A stretch of 8,757 nucleotides of DNA from Bacillota bacterium. GTDB taxonomy: Bacteria > Bacillota > Clostridia > Acetivibrionales > DSM-2933. Every line of letters begins with the position of its first letter. Position 1 is the first letter of the stretch. Both the position numbers and the translations under genes were made by a program. This document shows, one piece after another, positions 6,925-8,757 of this stretch. The stretch covers positions 1 to 8,757 of the forward strand of contig JAEZNF010000493.1 of assembly GCA_023441845.1 (NCBI GenBank), given 5' to 3'. The notes under the pieces are model-generated. The model saw nothing but the letters and a program-made list of their open reading frames with translations, was not told the origin of the DNA and searched no databases.

Positions 6925-7875
6925 ATGAAACGGTTATTTAGTACTATATTTGTTTTGGGAGTAGTTTTATTTTTATCATTCAATTATTCTGGAATGAGCG
7001 CTGCGGCAGTTAACTTGGACATTAATAATGACGGAGCAATTAACATGACCGATGTTATGATTTTAGCCGGTGCGTTTAATTCAAGAAGCGGTGATTCAAG
7101 ATTTAATGCAGCGTATGACTTAAATGGCGACGGTGCAATAAATATGACTGATGTAATGGCAATTGCCAGTAAATTCAATACAATAGTAATCAAGGCTACT
7201 GATACTCCGAAGCCTACACCAACAGCTACGCAGACCCCAACACAAAAAATAGTGCCGACATTTACACCTACACCAAGCATAAAGGTTACAGTCAAGGTTA
7301 TGCCCTTAGGTGATTCGATTACTGATGGAATTACTGCGGCGGGTGCATACAGGACAAAACTGTGGAAAAACATTACAAACAGTGGACTTTCTGTGGATTT
7401 TGTAGGTTCTCTTTCAGGCGGACCTTCCGATCTTGGGGATAAGAATCATGAAGGACATTCCGGTTGGAGAATAGACGAGATCAGTAACAAAATCAATTCC
7501 TGGATGGATACCTATAAACCCCAAATCGTACTATTACATATCGGAACAAATGATATTTCACAAAAATACGATTTGAACAATGCTCCGGCCAGGTTAGGTG
7601 ATTTGGTTGACAAGATCTGTGCCAAATTACCCTCAGGAGGAAAGCTTTATGTTGCAAAAATAATCCCAATAAGTTATGCCGATGCGACATCATATAATAA
7701 TCAAATTACAAGTATTGTCCAAAACAAGAAAAACCAAGGAAAACCTGTATTTATGGTGGATATGTACAGTGCACTTACATTATCCGACTTAGCTGATGGT
7801 GTTCATCCAAATGCAAATGGATATGGAAAGATGGCCGATGTTTGGTTTAATGCAATTAAAGGCGATTTGAACTAA
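6925..7875 (+). CDS. CE3-like SGNH acetylesterase with N-terminal dockerin
   Basis: 316 residues from ATG 6925, which follows AGAGGGGG by 10 bases. An in-frame TTG at 6901 lies upstream of that ribosome binding site and is rejected. Domains: signal peptide 1-28 (cleavage near SAAA-V); dockerin 30-86 with Ca loops DINNDGAINMTDVM and DLNGDGAINMTDVM; Pro/Thr linker 92-118; SGNH hydrolase 122-316. Motifs are MPLGDSITDG (Ser131), GHSGW (177-181), HIGTND (Asn209), and DGVHPN (Asp291, His294), the pattern of CE3 acetylxylan esterases. It should remove acetyl groups from xylan or a related polysaccharide while bound to a scaffoldin. The dockerin follows the signal peptide directly, whereas most cellulosomal enzymes carry it at the C-terminus. 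The gene is divergent from the pectin cluster, with its own promoter. CE3 is well supported; the exact substrate is inferred. Confidence 0.92.
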   Translation: MKRLFSTIFVLGVVLFLSFNYSGMSAAAVNLDINNDGAINMTDVMILAGAFNSRSGDSRFNAAYDLNGDGAINMTDVMAIASKFNTIVIKATDTPKPTPTATQTPTQKIVPTFTPTPSIKVTVKVMPLGDSITDGITAAGAYRTKLWKNITNSGLSVDFVGSLSGGPSDLGDKNHEGHSGWRIDEISNKINSWMDTYKPQIVLLHIGTNDISQKYDLNNAPARLGDLVDKICAKLPSGGKLYVAKIIPISYADATSYNNQITSIVQNKKNQGKPVFMVDMYSALTLSDLADGVHPNANGYGKMADVWFNAIKGDLN

Positions 7876-7903
7876 TTATCTGACAGTACTTACGCAAAGC
7901 TAA

Positions 7904-7940
7904 TTGATTATGATTGTTCTGAACTTGTATAATATGCAAG
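7904..7940 (+). promoter_or_regulatory. Promoter-like site overlapping a 17-base palindrome
   Basis: TTGATT (7904-7909) and a perfect TATAAT (7928-7933) are separated by 18 bases. The -10 lies in CTTGTATAATATGCAAG (7924-7940), a palindrome around one central base with a single T-G wobble, so a repressor could block it. Transcription would start near 7940, only about 40 bases before the hairpin at 7981-8015. Alternatively the palindrome is a small hairpin in the 3' end of the CE3 transcript. Confidence 0.35.
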
Positions 7941-7980
7941 AACACTGATGCAATAAATACCAGGAAAAAGCAGCCATCAA

Positions 7981-8015
7981 GCAATGCCTGAACTTTCTCA
8001 AAGTTCAGGCATTGT
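7981..8015 (+). terminator. Strong 15-bp hairpin after the CE3 gene, probable terminator
   Basis: CAATGCCTGAACTTT (7982-7996) and its exact reverse complement (8000-8014) flank a three-base loop, and a G-T pair at 7981/8015 extends the stem. It lies about 105 bases after the CE3 stop codon. The sequence after it is TTGATATTCATC rather than a clean T-run, so termination on the plus strand may be incomplete. On the minus strand the sequence after it includes TTTTT, so it could stop transcription from either side. Confidence 0.6.
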
Positions 8016-8132
8016 TGATATTCATCAAAAATCATCTCTCTTTGGTTTTTAACTTTTGGTTTCTTATCTTTCTACTTTCTTAATTTATTAATATTTTGGA
8101 ATGGTGTAAAAATAATTGTAAACATAATTTTA

Positions 8133-8205
8133 AAAATGTAGACATTTTAGATTTTTTTGTGTAATATTAACACTGTAAAATTTTGTGCAATGTTAAAATT
8201 GCACA
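8133..8205. repeat. Cluster of AT-rich dyads
   Basis: AAAATGT-AG-ACATTTT (8133-8148) is a perfect 7-bp dyad followed by AGATTTTTTT. TGTGCAAT (8184-8191) pairs perfectly with ATTGCACA (8198-8205) around GTTAAA. The stretch near 8157-8177 (TTTTGTGTAATATTAACACTG) resembles the left part of the second dyad, so the pair may be an old tandem duplication. The region is upstream of the helix-rich stretch at 8289 and could hold operator or promoter elements. Between 8016 and 8132 I see only a pyrimidine-rich, AT-rich stretch with no gene. Confidence 0.4.
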
Positions 8206-8288
8206 TCTTGTAGACTTATTTTTAAAGCTATGCATACCCTGAGAATTCTGTTCAAAGTATAAAGGCTGTACAACTATTGAAAAAATCA

Positions 8289-8442
8289 GGATATTCCCGG
8301 TGATTACTTTGAATAAAGTCCAAATATCGGGTATCCCCTATGTTGTTTGCTATTATAGCACCTTAATTTCAGTATGCCTGAAACAGGGGCTACCAAATTA
8401 TTCAGCAGCCTTTCTAAAAGATGCAGAACGCTGTGCGTTTTG
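8289..8442 (+). ncRNA. Candidate structured RNA or leader with several consecutive helices
   Basis: Four helices fall in 154 bases. (1) A long hairpin 8289-8336: GGATA/TATCC, CCCG/CGGG after a TT bulge, an ATT/AAT segment, then ACTTT-GAAT-AAAGT, about 19 pairs in all. (2) TGCTA-TTA-TAGCA (8348-8360). (3) TTTCAG-TATGC-CTGAAA (8367-8383). (4) CAGAACGC-TGT-GCGTTTTG (8424-8442, one G-U pair). CCCCT (8335-8339) can pair with AGGGG (8385-8389), enclosing helices 2 and 3 in a three-way junction. TTTTGT (8438-8443) can also pair with ACAAAA (8460-8465) next to a strong ribosome binding site, an arrangement that could switch. I cannot match it to a known riboswitch. It could be an unlisted cis-regulatory RNA, a free-standing RNA such as the large clostridial families (for example raiA), or chance. 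Confidence 0.4.
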
Positions 8443-8479
8443 TGCCTATACATTAACAATACAAAAAGGAGGGATTGGA

Positions 8480-8527
8480 ATGCATTCACGAGAACCACCA
8501 TCTAAAAGCCTTTGTCCGCAAAACTGA
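8480..8527 (+). CDS. Possible 15-residue leader peptide or small protein
   Basis: ATG 8480 follows AAGGAGGG (8466-8473) at 6 bases, the best Shine-Dalgarno match in the window, and the ORF encodes MHSREPPSKSLCPQN before TGA. No hydrophobic segment or known family is visible. It ends 100 bases before the next gene's start and lies directly after the helix cluster, so it could be a leader peptide read as part of that regulation. Alternatively the GGAGGG is a structural element of an RNA and no peptide is made. The same frame is open back to 8300, but that extension has no ribosome binding site and I do not support it. I see nothing clear in 8528-8610 beyond AGCAG/CTGCT (8560-8580) and a repeated TTCAGCAGCC (8401-8410 and 8557-8566). 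Confidence 0.3.
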   Translation: MHSREPPSKSLCPQN

Positions 8528-8627
8528 TTTTATTTAACTGATAGAAATCAATATGTTTCAGCAGCCAAATTTATTCTGCTACAGTTGAAGATTACTATAA
8601 TTCAAAAATAAAGGAGAGCGTATAAAT

Positions 8628-8757
8628 ATGAGATTTAAAAAATCGTTGGTAAAAGTTCTAACTATAGTTTTTTTACTTTCGGCAGTGTTATTTCAAGGAC
8701 AAATTTCCTTTGCAATCAAAGCAACAGACGATTCAATTGGCGCTGGCGGTATTAACA
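8628..8757 (+). CDS. Secreted protein of unknown function, N-terminal fragment
   Basis: ATG 8628 follows AAGGAGAG (8611-8618) by 9 bases, and the frame is open to the window edge (43 codons). The visible part is a Sec signal peptide: MRFKKSLVK, then a hydrophobic core (VLTIVFLLSAVLF), with cleavage probably after ISFA. The mature protein starts IKATDDSIGAGGIN, which is too little to name a family. A TATAAT at 8596-8601 lacks a good -35. It shares orientation with the CE3 gene but is 752 bases from it, with a likely terminator between. Another cellulosomal or cell-surface enzyme is plausible from context only. Confidence 0.75.
   Translation, partial: MRFKKSLVKVLTIVFLLSAVLFQGQISFAIKATDDSIGAGGIN

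Noticed and set aside
6984..7373. 129-codon minus-strand ORF
   Set aside because: It is the complement of the dockerin, linker and start of the CE3 domain. Its repeated hydrophobic segments are the mirror of the dockerin repeats.
8304..8501. 65-codon minus-strand ORF, and the plus-strand extension of the 15-codon ORF back to 8300
   Set aside because: No ribosome binding sites and no family resemblance; both cover the strong helices, which better explain the sequence.
7876..8627. tRNA, rRNA, group II intron or c-di-GMP riboswitch in the long gap
   Set aside because: I found no cloverleaf, conserved rRNA segment, intron domain V or GEMM core, although no covariance search was possible.

Overview
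The window looks like a low-G+C Gram-positive, cellulosome-forming member of the Clostridia. Four genes carry paired-repeat dockerin modules, every enzyme gene with an intact 5' end begins with a Sec signal peptide, linkers are Pro/Thr-rich, and start codons follow AGGAGG-like ribosome binding sites. The dockerin repeats read A-I/V-N-M-(T/N)-D-V-M, unlike the I-N-S-T-D pattern of classical type I enzyme dockerins in C. thermocellum. From memory they resemble the type II-like dockerins of Pseudobacteroides cellulosolvens and the dockerin at the C-terminus of CipA. P. cellulosolvens or a close relative is my best guess, but no alignment was possible.

Layout. Positions 1-5079 hold three genes on the minus strand, transcribed right to left. 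They are two secreted CE12 rhamnogalacturonan acetylesterases with the order catalytic domain, dockerin, CBM35, then a PL11 rhamnogalacturonan lyase that runs off the left edge. Upstream of them (5531 to about 6523, minus) is a truncated GH27 alpha-galactosidase. It keeps the C-terminal part of the enzyme plus an X module and dockerin, but has lost both catalytic aspartates. From about 6557 to 6900 is a non-coding divergent region with nested inverted repeats and a good sigma-A-type promoter. On the plus strand, 6925-7875 encodes a CE3-like SGNH esterase with its dockerin at the N-terminus. A 752-base stretch without an established gene follows (7876-8627). It holds a promoter-like palindrome, a 15-bp hairpin, several AT-rich dyads, a cluster of helices that could be a structured RNA, and a 15-codon ORF with a near-perfect Shine-Dalgarno. 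A new secreted protein begins at 8628 and is cut by the right edge.

How the genes fit together. The minus-strand genes form a cellulosomal set for rhamnogalacturonan I, the branched backbone of pectin. The CE12 esterases remove acetyl groups from backbone galacturonic acid, the PL11 lyase can then cut the exposed Rha-GalA backbone, and the CBM35 modules probably anchor the enzymes to uronic-acid-containing chains. The CE3-like esterase would add hemicellulose deacetylation. The GH27 would have removed galactose side groups but appears catalytically dead.

The most unusual items are the GH27 remnant with an intact X-dockerin, the type II-like dockerins found at N-terminal, internal and C-terminal positions, the recently duplicated or homogenised dockerin-CBM35 cassette in the two CE12 genes, and the unexplained structured intergenic region near 8289-8527.
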